A stretch of 64,000 nt of DNA from Sphaerimonospora cavernae (GCF_042435035.1 NZ_JBHMQT010000006.1:186001-250000); one strand, 5' to 3'; positions 44,833 through 53,928 are shown, counted from the stretch's first letter. Notes: a model not told the origin generated them from the letters alone. A program made the numbers and translations.

Positions 44833-47520
44833 ATGGTGGCGATTCCGAGGAAGCTCACTGCCCCCGCTCCCGGATGGAGCGTGTACGCCGACGCCGTGGT
44901 CGTCGGGTCAGGGATCGCGGGCCTCACCGTGGCTCTGCGGTACACCGAGCTGACCCCCGCGGGGCGAGTGCTCGTCGTCACCAAGGACGTGCTCTCCGCC
45001 GGGTCCACCCGCTGGGCCCAGGGCGGCATCGCCGCGGTCCTCGACCCCGAGGACACCCCCGATGAGCACCTGAACGACACGCTCGTCGCCGGCGTCGGGC
45101 TCTGCGACGAGGACGCCGTACGGATCCTCGTCACGGAGGGCCCCGACGCGCTCAAGCGGCTCATCGACCACGGTGCCAGCTTCGACCGGGGCGTCGACGG
45201 GCAGCTTCAGCTCACCCGCGAGGGTGGCCACCGGCGCAACCGCATCGTTCACGCGGGCGGCGACGCGACCGGAGCAGAGGTGCAGCGCGCGCTGGTCGAG
45301 GCCGTGCTCGCCGAGCCCAGGATCGAGGTGATCGAGCACGCGCTCGCCCTCAACGTGCTGCTCGACGCCGCCGGCCGCGCGCGGGGGGTCACCCTCCACG
45401 TCATGGGTGAGGGCGCCAGGGACGGCGTGGGCGCGGTGCGCACCGGGGCCGTGATCCTGGCCAGCGGCGGCATGGGCCAGATCTACGCCGCGACGACGAA
45501 CCCGCCCGTCTCCACCGGCGACGGCGTCGCGCTCGCCCTCCGGGCCGGAGCTGTGGTACGCGATCTGGAGTTCGTGCAGTTCCACCCGACCGTGCTGTGG
45601 CTCGGCGAGGGTTCGACGGGCCAGCAGCCCCTCGTCTCCGAGGCGGTCAGGGGCGAGGGCGCGGTGCTCGTGGACGCGTCCGGCGATCGGTTCATGCACG
45701 GCGTCCACGAACTGGCCGATCTCGCACCACGTGACGTGGTGGCCAAGGCCATCACCAGGAAGATGCGCGAGACCGGCGTCGATCACGTCTATTTGGACGC
45801 CCGCCACTTCGGCGAGGAGAAGTGGCGGGCCAGGTTCCCCACGATCCTGGCGGTCTGCCGCGAGCACGGAATCGATCCGGTCACACAGCCGATCCCGGTG
45901 GCGCCCGCGGCCCACTACGCGAGCGGCGGCGTGCGGACCGACCTGTCCGGCCGCACCAGCGTTCCCGGGCTGTACGCCTGCGGAGAGGTCGCCTGCACCG
46001 GCGTACACGGCGCGAACCGGCTCGCCTCCAACTCCCTGCTGGAGGGGCTCGTCTTCGCCGAGCGCATCGCCTGCGACCTGGCGGCACGTGACCCGGGCGG
46101 CCGGGATTCGGCCGAGCCGGCCGAGCCGGGCGAGCATGATGACCGCCCCGACGGGCTGGTTGATCCGCGTACCCGTGCCAGGATCCAGAGCCACATGAGC
46201 CGCGGGGCCGGCGTGTTGCGCAGTGCGGGCAGCCTCGCCGAGGTGGCCCGCGCACTCGGGGACGCCAGGTGGACGCCCGTCGCGGTCGAGCCGTGCACCG
46301 AGTCGTGGGAGGCGACCAATCTCCTGACGGTGGCGTCCGCCCTGGTGGCCGCCGCCGCGGGCCGTGAGGAGACCCGTGGCTCGCACTGGCGTGAGGATCA
46401 CCCCGACCGCGACGACGACCGTTGGCGGGCGCACATCGACATCGCCCTGGGAGCGAAAGGACTGACCATGCGGCACGCGCCCCACGCCGAGCAACCGGAG
46501 CAAGCACTGCGACCGGAGCAGCAGGCACAGCTGGAGCGGGAGGACCCGCTCTGGGCCGAGCTCGCCGGGCTCGGCATCGACCCGGACGGGCTGCTCCGCC
46601 TCGTGCGCACCGCGCTCGCCGAGGACCTCGCGGGCGGCCAGGACGTGACCTCGGCCGCCACCATCCCGGCCGGGCAGACGGCGGTGGCCGACGTGGTCGC
46701 GCGCAAGGAGGGCGTGGTGGCCGGTCTGCCGGTCGTCGAGGCCGTCTTCCGCTGTGCCGACTCAGGCTTCCGTCACGCCGACCCAGGCTTCCGCAGGGCC
46801 GCCGAGCCGGTGACGATCGAACGGCACGTGGCCGACGGCGATCGGGTCGCTCCCGGCGACGTCCTCATGACGGTGCGCGGTCCGGTGGCCGGCCTGCTCA
46901 CGCTGGAGCGGACCGCGCTGAACTTCCTCACCCACCTGTCGGGGGTCGCAACCCTCACCCGGCGCTGGGTGGACGCGGTGGACGGCACCGGGGCCCGCAT
47001 CCGTGACAGCCGCAAGACACTGCCCGGGCTGCGCGCGCTGGAGAAGTACGCGGTGCGCCGCGGTGGTGGGGTCAACCATCGCATGGGCCTCTACGACGCC
47101 GCGCTGATCAAGGACAATCACGTCGTGGCCGCCGGCGGGGTCGCCGCCGCGTTCCGTGCCGTACGGCAGGCCTTCCCCGGCCTGCCGATCGAGGTGGAGG
47201 TCGACCGGATCGACCAGATCGAGCCCGTTCTGGCCGAGGGGGCGGACGAGATCCTGCTCGACAACTTCACCGTGGAGCAACTCGCCGAGGCCGTACGCCT
47301 GGTGAACGGGCGGGCGCGGCTGGAGTCGAGCGGCGGGCTCACCCTGGACACGGCGCGGGCGGTGGCCGAGACCGGGGTCGACTACCTGGCGGTCGGTGCG
47401 CTGACCCATTCGGCACCGGCTCTCGACATCGGTCTGGATCTTTATGAGGAGTGCCCTGCGGATCTTGCCGTAGGCGACCGCAGCAGGCATAAGATCCAAG
47501 GGACACGGCCTAGTGCATAA
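44833..47520 (+). CDS. nadB-nadC: Fused L-aspartate oxidase / quinolinate phosphoribosyltransferase
   Basis: 895 residues in one frame. Residues 1 to about 540 are NadB: the FAD fingerprint VVGSGIAGLTVALR, STRWAQGGIAAVL, and HYASGGVRTDLSGRTSVPGLYACGEVACTGVHGANRLASNSLLEG. Residues from about 560 are NadC: RDSRKTLPGLRALEKYAV, GGGVNHRMGLYDAALIKDNH and LLDNFTVEQL. Together they oxidise aspartate to iminoaspartate and turn quinolinate into nicotinate mononucleotide; nadA is not here. At the junction an in-frame ATG (46468) preceded by GGGAGCGAAAGGA could start a separate NadC, and TGACCATG holds an out-of-frame stop. Thus both a fusion and a free NadC may be made. Confidence 0.92.
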   Translation: MVAIPRKLTAPAPGWSVYADAVVVGSGIAGLTVALRYTELTPAGRVLVVTKDVLSAGSTRWAQGGIAAVLDPEDTPDEHLNDTLVAGVGLCDEDAVRILVTEGPDALKRLIDHGASFDRGVDGQLQLTREGGHRRNRIVHAGGDATGAEVQRALVEAVLAEPRIEVIEHALALNVLLDAAGRARGVTLHVMGEGARDGVGAVRTGAVILASGGMGQIYAATTNPPVSTGDGVALALRAGAVVRDLEFVQFHPTVLWLGEGSTGQQPLVSEAVRGEGAVLVDASGDRFMHGVHELADLAPRDVVAKAITRKMRETGVDHVYLDARHFGEEKWRARFPTILAVCREHGIDPVTQPIPVAPAAHYASGGVRTDLSGRTSVPGLYACGEVACTGVHGANRLASNSLLEGLVFAERIACDLAARDPGGRDSAEPAEPGEHDDRPDGLVDPRTRARIQSHMSRGAGVLRSAGSLAEVARALGDARWTPVAVEPCTESWEATNLLTVASALVAAAAGREETRGSHWREDHPDRDDDRWRAHIDIALGAKGLTMRHAPHAEQPEQALRPEQQAQLEREDPLWAELAGLGIDPDGLLRLVRTALAEDLAGGQDVTSAATIPAGQTAVADVVARKEGVVAGLPVVEAVFRCADSGFRHADPGFRRAAEPVTIERHVADGDRVAPGDVLMTVRGPVAGLLTLERTALNFLTHLSGVATLTRRWVDAVDGTGARIRDSRKTLPGLRALEKYAVRRGGGVNHRMGLYDAALIKDNHVVAAGGVAAAFRAVRQAFPGLPIEVEVDRIDQIEPVLAEGADEILLDNFTVEQLAEAVRLVNGRARLESSGGLTLDTARAVAETGVDYLAVGALTHSAPALDIGLDLYEECPADLAVGDRSRHKIQGTRPSA

Positions 47521-47527
47521 TCGGGGA

Positions 47528-48310
47528 ATGCTGCTCACCATCGACGTCAGCAACACCCATACGGTGCTTGGCCTGTTCGAGGGTGAAGAGGTGATCGAGC
47601 ACTGGCGGATCGCGACCGATCCCCGCCGCACGGCGGACGAGATAGCGGTCGTGCTGCAGGGCCTGCTCGGGCAGTCGCCGATCCTCAAGGACGCCGACAT
47701 CGGCGGCATCGCGATCTGCTCGACGGTTCCGTCGGTGCTGAACGAGATGCGAGAGATGTCCCGGCGCTACTTCGGGGATGTCACGACCGTGGTCGTCGAG
47801 CCGGGCGTCCGCACCGGCGTCCCGGTGCGGATGGACAACCCCAAGGAGGTCGGCAGCGACCGCATCGTCAACGCGCTCGCCGCCACCACCCTGTACGGCG
47901 GGCCGTGCGTGATCGTGGACTTCGGCACGGCGACGTCGTTCGACGCGGTCTCGGGCCGGGGAGAGTACGTCGGCGCCGTCACGGCCCCCGGCCTGGAGAT
48001 CTCGGTGGACGCGCTCGCCGAGGCCGGTGCGCAGCTTCACAAGGTCGAGTTGATCCGCCCCAGGTCGGTCATCGCGAAGAACACGGTGGAGGCGGTGCAG
48101 TCCGGCATAATCTACGGCTTCGCCGGGCTGGTCGACGGCATCGTGGACCGGATGACGGCGGAGTTGGCCGCCGATCCCGACGACGTCACGGTGGTGGCCA
48201 CCGGCACCGGTGCCCCGCTGATCGTCGGGGAGGCCCGCACGATCGACGTACACGAGCCGTGGCTCACGCTGATCGGACTCCGCCTGGTCTATGCCCGCAA
48301 CACCTCCTGA
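47528..48310 (+). CDS. coaX: Type III pantothenate kinase
   Basis: 260 residues of the ASKHA-fold CoaX family: TIDVSNTHTVLGLFEG (phosphate loop), GSDRIVNALAA, DFGTATSFDAVSGRGEYVGAVTAPG and GFAGLVDGIVDRM. It phosphorylates pantothenate, the step after PanC. The ATG at 47528 is 7 bp after the NadB-NadC stop; a GTG at 47513 is the alternative. The pan-nad-coaX order is common in actinobacteria. Confidence 0.95.
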   Translation: MLLTIDVSNTHTVLGLFEGEEVIEHWRIATDPRRTADEIAVVLQGLLGQSPILKDADIGGIAICSTVPSVLNEMREMSRRYFGDVTTVVVEPGVRTGVPVRMDNPKEVGSDRIVNALAATTLYGGPCVIVDFGTATSFDAVSGRGEYVGAVTAPGLEISVDALAEAGAQLHKVELIRPRSVIAKNTVEAVQSGIIYGFAGLVDGIVDRMTAELAADPDDVTVVATGTGAPLIVGEARTIDVHEPWLTLIGLRLVYARNTS

Positions 48311-48428
48311 GATCCGTGTTACGGAGAAGTGCGGAGTCCCACCCCGACACTTGACGACTCTGGTGGGAGATGTTTACCTTCCCTGGAGGATGGGTTCGGC
48401 CGTTCGTCGCCGTGGGGAGGGACAGACG

Positions 48429-48689
48429 ATGGGGTTTCCCGACGTCGTCTCCAGCTCGTCAGCGCTGGATGACGATCCCGCCCCGGACCTTGACCGTGCC
48501 GATCTCACCGACGACGATCTGCTGCTTCTCGCCGAGCTGGCCAAGGGCGTCAGCGCTGACCGGGTGGGGCGCCGCCTCGACGTGAGCGGTCGGACCGTAC
48601 GGCGGCGCCTGCGCGGCATCTGCGACAGGATCGGCGTGGAGACCGCGATCGAGGCGGTCGCGTGGGCGGCCCGCCGTCGGCTGATCTGA
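48429..48689 (+). CDS. Small LuxR-type helix-turn-helix protein
   Basis: 86 residues. After an acidic N-terminus comes DDDLLLLAELAKGVSADRVGRRLDVSGRTVRRRLRGICDRIGV, a GerE/LuxR-type DNA-binding domain, with ETAIEAVAWAARRRLI at the end. There is no receiver domain. I prefer the ATG at 48429 because GGGGAGGG lies 8 nt upstream; the frame is open to 48291. It follows coaX. Its targets are unknown. Confidence 0.8.
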   Translation: MGFPDVVSSSSALDDDPAPDLDRADLTDDDLLLLAELAKGVSADRVGRRLDVSGRTVRRRLRGICDRIGVETAIEAVAWAARRRLI

Positions 48690-48705
48690 TCGACCGAAAC
48701 ACGCT

Positions 48706-49722
48706 CTAGTCGGCCGTCAGCGGCGTGCGCGCATCCCTTGAGGGAACAGGCGCGGTGCGCGCCGAGGGGCCATCGTCCGCCACGGAGTCGTAGAGGGGCC
48801 GCGCCAGACCCGGCTTCGGTTCGTGACGCTCGAGCCAGTGCAGGGTCGACTCGGTGGCCCGCTCGATCAGCCCGGCCGTCTGGCGGAAATCTATCGGCAG
48901 CACCTCGACCGGGTACAGCGGCGGGAGCACGTGTATCGCCGTGCGGTCCTGGTTGCGTCTGATGGAGGCGCTGATCCGCAGTTCGCTGAGCAGATTGAAG
49001 CCATGCAGGGCCATGGCGATCACGGTGGACGGCGGCTCCGGCAGCGGGCAGGAGAAGCCGGCGGAGAGCACATAGACCTCGTCGGCCCCCGCGTTGACGG
49101 CGTGATCCAGGACCGTCCGGTCGGCCACGCCGCCGTCCATCAGCACCCGGTCGCCGATCCGCACGTTGGGATAGATCGCGGGCATCGCGGTGCTGGCCAG
49201 CAGTGCGGGCAGCGCCGGTCCGCGAGAGAGCAGGACGGCCTGGCCGCTGAGGACGTCGGTGGTCAGCACCGACAGCGGGAGCCGGGCGTCCTCCAGGTCC
49301 TCGATCGGGAGGATGCGCTCCAGGAACCGGCGCAGCGAGTGGTTGTCGAACAGGTGGTTGCGACCGCCGAGCAGTCCGCCGACGAACGTCAGCGGGTTGA
49401 AAGGGAAGGTGTAGTTCAGCGTGCCGAACGCCTGCAGCGCGCCCCGCAACGGGTGGAAGGGAAGGCTGTCCACCAGGGTGCGCAGCGCGTCCCGGCTGCT
49501 GAGCGGGTACACGTCATGGCCGCTGACCGAGAGCCACAGGCGTGCGAGATCCTCGACTCCCTCGGCGTCGGGGCGCGCCGCGTAGTACGCGCCGTTGAGC
49601 GCGCCCACTGAGGCGCCCACCACCATGTCGGCGCGCACTCCGCGAGCCGTCAGCGCGCGCAACATGCCCACCTGGGCCGCTCCCACGCTGCCGCCGCCCC
49701 ACAGTACGAAGACCGTCGTCAT
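48706..49722 (-). CDS. Patatin-like phospholipase family protein
   Basis: 338 residues. The patatin Gly-rich oxyanion loop GGGSVGAAQ (9-17), nucleophile motif GASVG with S38, and the dyad aspartate D196 in LMDGGVADRT are all present. It hydrolyses acyl esters. The ATG at 49722 has GAGGAG 5 nt upstream. Members act on membrane lipids; this one's role is unknown. Confidence 0.9.
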   Translation of the reverse strand: MTTVFVLWGGGSVGAAQVGMLRALTARGVRADMVVGASVGALNGAYYAARPDAEGVEDLARLWLSVSGHDVYPLSSRDALRTLVDSLPFHPLRGALQAFGTLNYTFPFNPLTFVGGLLGGRNHLFDNHSLRRFLERILPIEDLEDARLPLSVLTTDVLSGQAVLLSRGPALPALLASTAMPAIYPNVRIGDRVLMDGGVADRTVLDHAVNAGADEVYVLSAGFSCPLPEPPSTVIAMALHGFNLLSELRISASIRRNQDRTAIHVLPPLYPVEVLPIDFRQTAGLIERATESTLHWLERHEPKPGLARPLYDSVADDGPSARTAPVPSRDARTPLTAD

Positions 49723-49898
49723 CGTCGCTCCTCTCGCGAGAGCGAAACGGCTGGGAATTCGGAGCGCGCGGAGCACACTCCGGTATTCATTGTCGGTTCC
49801 CGGCCGATGTCCCGGCGAATCGGGTCGTGATGGTCAGCCTGCCGGGGCCGCGTCGAAGCCGTCGGGGCTGCTCAGCCCGGGACGGCCCGCGTGGGCGC

Positions 49899-50921
49899 TC
49901 AGTCCGCGATCCGTACGGCTCCGGCGAACGGCCGACCGGTGATCTTCGCGACGCGTACGACATCCCCGGTGCGCGGTGCGTGGACCATGTAGCCGCCGCC
50001 GATGTAGATGCCGACGTGATGGAGGTCGGAGTAGAAGAACACGAGGTCGCCCGGGCGCATGTCTTCGCGGTCGATGTGCGTGCCGGCGGTCCACTGGTCG
50101 CCGGTGTAGTGCGGGAGGCTGATCCCGACTCGCTGGTAGGCCGCCATGACGAGGCCTGAACAGTCGTACGACGTGGGCCCGTCCGCGCCCCAGACATAGG
50201 GCCTCAGTTGCTGGGTCAGCGCCCAGCGGGCCGCCTCGGACGCCTTGCCGTCGCCGACGATGGGGAACGAGATCCGGGTCGCCCGGCCGCCGATGCTCCC
50301 CGCGACCTGGCTGTAGAGGCTGCTCTCGGTCTTCTTGATCAGAGTCCTGATCTTGTCCTTGCGGGTTTCGAGGCTGCTCAGCAGCTTCTTCACCTCGGCC
50401 TGGCGGGCGGCGGCGCCGGCCTTGGCCCGTTCGGCGGCCTTCATCACGTTGGTGACCTCGGTGACCTCCTGACCCTGCTGCATCTGCAGGGCATAGGTGG
50501 TGGAGGCCTGGTCGAGGTAGGTCTCGGGGTCGGTCGAGCCGACCATGGGGAAGAGTGAGCCGATGCCGCCGTTCATGTAGGAGTTCTGCGCGAGCGCGCT
50601 CGCCTTCTGGCGGCGGACGGCCAGCTCGGACTCGCTCTTGGCGAGGTTCTTCTGGGCGATGGCGGCGGAGCGCTGGGCGGCCTTGAGCCGGATACGCTCA
50701 CCGTTGTACTGCTCGGTGAGGCTCTCGATCTCCTCGTAGAGGCGCTCCACCTCGGCTGCGAGCTTCTTGAGGCTCGGCTTCGGCTCGGCCGTGGCGGCCC
50801 CCACGGGGGCGCCGAAGGTGATCGTGATCAGCGCGACCGTCACGAGGGCCAACCGGCGGATGTTCCCGGGTCCGGCCTTTCTGGCGCGGGCGTGCCTGCC
50901 CGCGGGCCGTCCTCCACGCAT
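49899..50921 (-). CDS. Secreted NlpC/P60 peptidoglycan endopeptidase under riboswitch control
   Basis: 340 residues: a twin-Arg/basic N-terminus and signal peptide (about 20-45), a coiled coil (48-108 and 150-205), and an NlpC/P60 domain with Cys254 in YDCSG, His302 in HHVGIYIG and His314 in MVHAP. It cleaves peptidoglycan stem peptides outside the membrane. The ATG at 50921 follows GAGGAGAGGAG. A ydaO-type c-di-AMP element lies about 90 bp upstream, so expression should fall or rise with c-di-AMP, as for cell-wall hydrolases in other actinobacteria. Confidence 0.93.
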   Translation of the reverse strand: MRGGRPAGRHARARKAGPGNIRRLALVTVALITITFGAPVGAATAEPKPSLKKLAAEVERLYEEIESLTEQYNGERIRLKAAQRSAAIAQKNLAKSESELAVRRQKASALAQNSYMNGGIGSLFPMVGSTDPETYLDQASTTYALQMQQGQEVTEVTNVMKAAERAKAGAAARQAEVKKLLSSLETRKDKIRTLIKKTESSLYSQVAGSIGGRATRISFPIVGDGKASEAARWALTQQLRPYVWGADGPTSYDCSGLVMAAYQRVGISLPHYTGDQWTAGTHIDREDMRPGDLVFFYSDLHHVGIYIGGGYMVHAPRTGDVVRVAKITGRPFAGAVRIAD

Positions 50922-51007
50922 GCGGTTCCAAGCTCCTCTCCTCGATGGTGCCGCGCGAGGACTGCTCCCTGTGGCCGCCGTTGGCCGGGCGTGTCCGTAC
51001 GGCACTG

Positions 51008-51178
51008 CTTGACGCCTACCGGGTTAGCTGACGGGTTCGGGCCGGAGTAGCCCTACCTTTCGGATTCACCCCGTTATCGAGCAGCAGTCGGCGTCGAGCC
51101 GGACCGCTTGCCGATTCGTACAGTTGGGTCCCCGGCTCCCCTCCACACCCGGTGCGTTGAAGATTCGGCATCGTCGCT
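51008..51178 (-). ncRNA. ydaO/yuaA c-di-AMP riboswitch
   Basis: Read on the minus strand, the segment contains the conserved ydaO words in order: CCGAATCTTCAACGC, GGGAGCCGGGGACCCAAC, a variable arm, GGGGTGAATCC, AAGGTAGGGCTACTCC and finally CCGTCAGCTAACCCGGTAGG. This is the established c-di-AMP-sensing riboswitch class. It sits in the 5' leader of the NlpC/P60 gene (start 50921). The diadenylate cyclase gene disA is in the same window. Exact ends are estimated. Confidence 0.9.
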
Positions 51179-51300
51179 GGACGATAGTGCACCCTGAGGT
51201 TCCCGCTCAACCAGAACTCCCGATCTCGTCTAGATTTCACAACTGAATGATCACGGTCGTGTCACGGTCTCGGATGGCACGCGTCCCTATCAACCTGCCT

Positions 51301-51315
51301 TTACTCGCCGAGTAA
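51301..51315. promoter_or_regulatory. 15-bp palindrome in the riboswitch/argA divergent region
   Basis: TTACTCGCCGAGTAA is a perfect palindrome around one base. It lies between the riboswitch leader (leftward) and argA (rightward, start 51497) and could be an operator for either promoter. A near-match, TTACTCTGAGTTA, precedes the sigma-factor gene at 14233. Confidence 0.35.
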
Positions 51316-51496
51316 GATCACACTTCGGGGCCATGGCGGACGTCGAAGTCCGGGAAAATCCGGATACGACGTCAAGGATCTGAGCGGTCGACGCTCCGTA
51401 ATTCCGCCACGACTTTCTGTCGCGGAGGTTCACGCCCTCGGTGCCATGGCAGGACACGTAATCCGCGCGTCGCGGGCGCGACTACGCTGACGGCTC

Positions 51497-52048
51497 ATGG
51501 AGCAGGTCGCCGAGGAGACGTCAGCCGAGTCCGGACCACCAGCCCTGGTCGTGCGCCGCGCCAGGACACCTGATGTGCGCGTGATCCGTCGCCTCGTCGA
51601 CGCGTACTCCGGAGCTGGGCCGCGCCTGCTGGAGAAGAGCACGGTCACGCTCTTTGAGGACATCCAGGAGTTCTGGGTCGCGGAGTCCGACGGACGGGTC
51701 ATCGGCTGTGGCGCCCTGCACGTGCTCTGGGAGGACCTGGCCGAGATCCGCACCCTCGCCGTCGACCCCGAGACGCGGGGCCGGGGCGTCGGTCACCGGA
51801 TCGTCGCGGCGCTCATCAGGACCGCGCGCGAGCTGGGAGTCCGCCGGGTCTTCTGCCTCACGTTCGAGGTGGAGTTCTTCGGCCGGCACGGGTTCGTGCC
51901 GATCCAGGGCACGCCGGTGTCGCCCGAGGTCTACGCCGAGCTGCTCGCCTCGTACGACGAGGGAGTCGCGGAGTTCCTGGATCTGGAGCACGTCAAGCCC
52001 AACACCCTCGGTAACACCCGCATGCTGTTGCACCTCTACCCTGGGTAA
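51497..52048 (+). CDS. argA: GNAT amino-acid N-acetyltransferase (actinobacterial ArgA type)
   Basis: 183 residues, a stand-alone GNAT domain. LLEKSTVTLFEDIQEFWVAE, GCGALHVLWEDLAEIRTLAVDPETRGRGVGHRIV (acetyl-CoA loop R-G-R-G-V-G) and RVFCLTFEVEFFGRHGFVPI match the short actinobacterial N-acetylglutamate synthases. It would make N-acetylglutamate, the first step of arginine synthesis. This is of interest because the cluster at the left end of the window consumes arginine, though 42 kb away. Confidence 0.88.
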   Translation: MEQVAEETSAESGPPALVVRRARTPDVRVIRRLVDAYSGAGPRLLEKSTVTLFEDIQEFWVAESDGRVIGCGALHVLWEDLAEIRTLAVDPETRGRGVGHRIVAALIRTARELGVRRVFCLTFEVEFFGRHGFVPIQGTPVSPEVYAELLASYDEGVAEFLDLEHVKPNTLGNTRMLLHLYPG

Positions 52049-52177
52049 TCTTAAGGTGGATGACGTTATAGCAAACTCAGGGTAAAGGTGACTGTTGTTA
52101 CGCCGGTCGCTACTTTGGGCGATATCAGCATGGAGCCTGAGACGCGGGCGCATGCGTATCTGAAACGAGGTGACACG

Positions 52178-53395
52178 GTGAGCACAGGACAGCCACCGTA
52201 TCCGCAGGGCGATTCGGATGGTACGCCAGCGCCTTCCGGCCGCGGTGCCGACGCGGACAGGCGGGCGCAGGAATTCGACCCCGAGGCCACGGTCGTCAAC
52301 TATCTGAACCCGGACCAGCAGGCGGGTTCGCAGCAGCCCCAGGGACACGAGCAGCCGTACGGCCAGCAGAGCTATGGCCAGCAGGGCTACGGTCAGCCGC
52401 AGCCCGGGCAGCAGACCGGGCCCCAACAGCACGGTCAGCAGGCCTACGGTCAGCAGCCGTACGGCCAGCAGGGCTACGGCCAACAGCAATATGGCCAGCA
52501 GGCCGCCGGCTACGGTCAGCAGCCCGAATACGGTCAGCAGGCCTCCGGCTACGGACAGTCTCAGCCCGGGCAGCAGCCGTACGGCCAGCCGGGCCATGGC
52601 CAACAGCAATACGGTCAGCAGCAATACGGTCAGCAGCAATATGGCCAGCAGGCCCCTGACTATGGCCAGCAGCCCGGATACGGCCAACAGCAGTACAGCC
52701 AGCAGTCCCCTGGCTACGGCCAAGGCCAGCAGCCGGGGTACGGGCAGTCGCAGTACGGCGACCAACAGTATGGGCAGCAGCAGTACGGGCAGCAGCAGGG
52801 ATATGGCCAGCAGCAGTACGGCCAGCCCGGATACGGCCAGCAACCGGCCTACGGTCAGCCGTACGGCGCCGCGATCCCGCCGGGCGCCCCGGCTCCGCTC
52901 GCGGAGTGGTGGCAGCGCCTGGTGGCGAGGCTCATCGACGGCGTCATCGTCGGTATTCCGTTCTTCATCATCTCGGCCGTCATCACGGCGATCGTGGTCA
53001 CCCAGGGCAGCTACAACCTCCGTACCGGCGTGCGCATCGAACCAAGCGGTGCCTTCCTCGCCGCGATGCTCATCGGGATCGTCAGCGGCGTGATCATGAT
53101 CGCTTACGAGTTCCTGATGTTGAAGATGCGGGGGCAGACGTTCGGGAAGATCGCTATGGGCATCAAGGTGGTCCCGGTCGGCGGCACTCTCAACGAGGCC
53201 GGCCTGTCGCAGGACGTCGCGGTCAAGCGTGCCGGCGTGCTGTACGGACCGCAGTTGCTGCGTTGGATTCCCATTGTCGGTTGGCTGCTCGGCATCTTCG
53301 CCCTCCTGAACGTGCTCTGGCTGCTTTGGGACAGGCCTCTGCAGCAGGCTCTGCACGACAAGGCGGCGGGCACCTTGGTGGTCAAGGTCAAGTAG
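52178..53395 (+). CDS. RDD-family membrane protein with Q/Y/G-rich low-complexity N-terminus
   Basis: About 405 residues. The first 40 residues are polar; about 45-230 is a repetitive domain of YGQQ, GYGQQ and QQPGYGQ units; about 240-400 is an RDD domain with three helices (WWQRLVARLIDGVIVGIPFFII, AAMLIGIVSGVIMIAYEFLML, and LLRWIPIVGWLLGIFALLNVL). The GTG at 52178 has CGAGG 7 nt upstream; an ATG at 52130 and a GTG at 52088 are in frame. The repeat resembles prion-like, phase-separating sequences. The function of the family is uncertain. A strong terminator follows. Confidence 0.9.
   Translation: MSTGQPPYPQGDSDGTPAPSGRGADADRRAQEFDPEATVVNYLNPDQQAGSQQPQGHEQPYGQQSYGQQGYGQPQPGQQTGPQQHGQQAYGQQPYGQQGYGQQQYGQQAAGYGQQPEYGQQASGYGQSQPGQQPYGQPGHGQQQYGQQQYGQQQYGQQAPDYGQQPGYGQQQYSQQSPGYGQGQQPGYGQSQYGDQQYGQQQYGQQQGYGQQQYGQPGYGQQPAYGQPYGAAIPPGAPAPLAEWWQRLVARLIDGVIVGIPFFIISAVITAIVVTQGSYNLRTGVRIEPSGAFLAAMLIGIVSGVIMIAYEFLMLKMRGQTFGKIAMGIKVVPVGGTLNEAGLSQDVAVKRAGVLYGPQLLRWIPIVGWLLGIFALLNVLWLLWDRPLQQALHDKAAGTLVVKVK
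52331..52870 (+). repeat. Degenerate Q/Y/G-coding repeat tract
   Basis: About 540 bp made of degenerate units such as TACGGTCAGCAG and TATGGCCAGCAG, encoding mostly Gln, Tyr and Gly with some Pro. Synonymous differences between units argue for old expansion with drift, not a recent slip. Confidence 0.9.
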
Positions 53396-53401
53396 TGCCA
53401 T

Positions 53402-53440
53402 AAAACGGGGTCGATGGAGCGAACCATCGGCCCCGTTTTT
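53402..53440 (+). terminator. Rho-independent terminator of the RDD gene
   Basis: AAAACGGGGTCGATGG and CCATCGGCCCCGTTTT pair (one T-G) around the loop AGCGAA, followed by TTTTT. A textbook intrinsic terminator 7 nt after the stop. Confidence 0.92.
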
Positions 53441-53596
53441 CGTACCTTCGTCACAGGAAGCGGCCCAGGTGCCTGCATCGCGGAAAACCCGTAACAGGAG
53501 GGTCTAAACCGTGGGATGCTTGGCCGACGCATGTAGGTCGCTTGCACCGGAGTGGATCCTGAGAGGTGCGGCAAGGTCCGTCTGCTCCGCTGCGGC

Positions 53597-53666
53597 CTCG
53601 AATCCATGGTGCCGAAACCCTGGCGCCGAAACCATGACCCCGAAACCATGACCCCGAATCCATATG
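53597..53666. repeat. Five tandem 14-bp units
   Basis: Units start at 53597, 53611, 53625, 53639 and 53653, each of the form (G/C)CCGAAACCATGAC with one to four changes. The 14-bp period is not a multiple of three, so this is non-coding. There are no unique spacers, so it is not CRISPR. Confidence 0.85.
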
Positions 53667-53928
53667 GTCACCCAGGCCGGCTCACCGCCGGTTGCCCTAC
53701 GCGGTGGCGCCGGTCGCCGAATGGCGACCCGTTTGGACCGCTCGAATCATCGGCGCCCTCGCCTTCTGTCGTGCCGACCCGATTTTCGGGGCGGTCACAA
53801 TCTGATCTTCGGTCATCGCCTGTCGATCTCCCGGAAGAAGACTGAAGAACCGCTTGGACGGTCGGGTTTTCATTCCTTACGATCTTGAAAAGGCGTCGAT
53901 GCCCTGCCCGTCCGCGCGCCTCGGACTC

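Noticed and set aside
46100..46470. The NadB-NadC fusion as a simple sequencing frameshift
   Set aside because: The NadB frame reads with typical C-terminal sequence up to the junction and NadC continues in the same frame, so no frameshift is needed; read-level confirmation would still be worthwhile.
53597..53666. Possible CRISPR array
   Set aside because: Units are contiguous 14-mers without spacers, and no cas genes are present.
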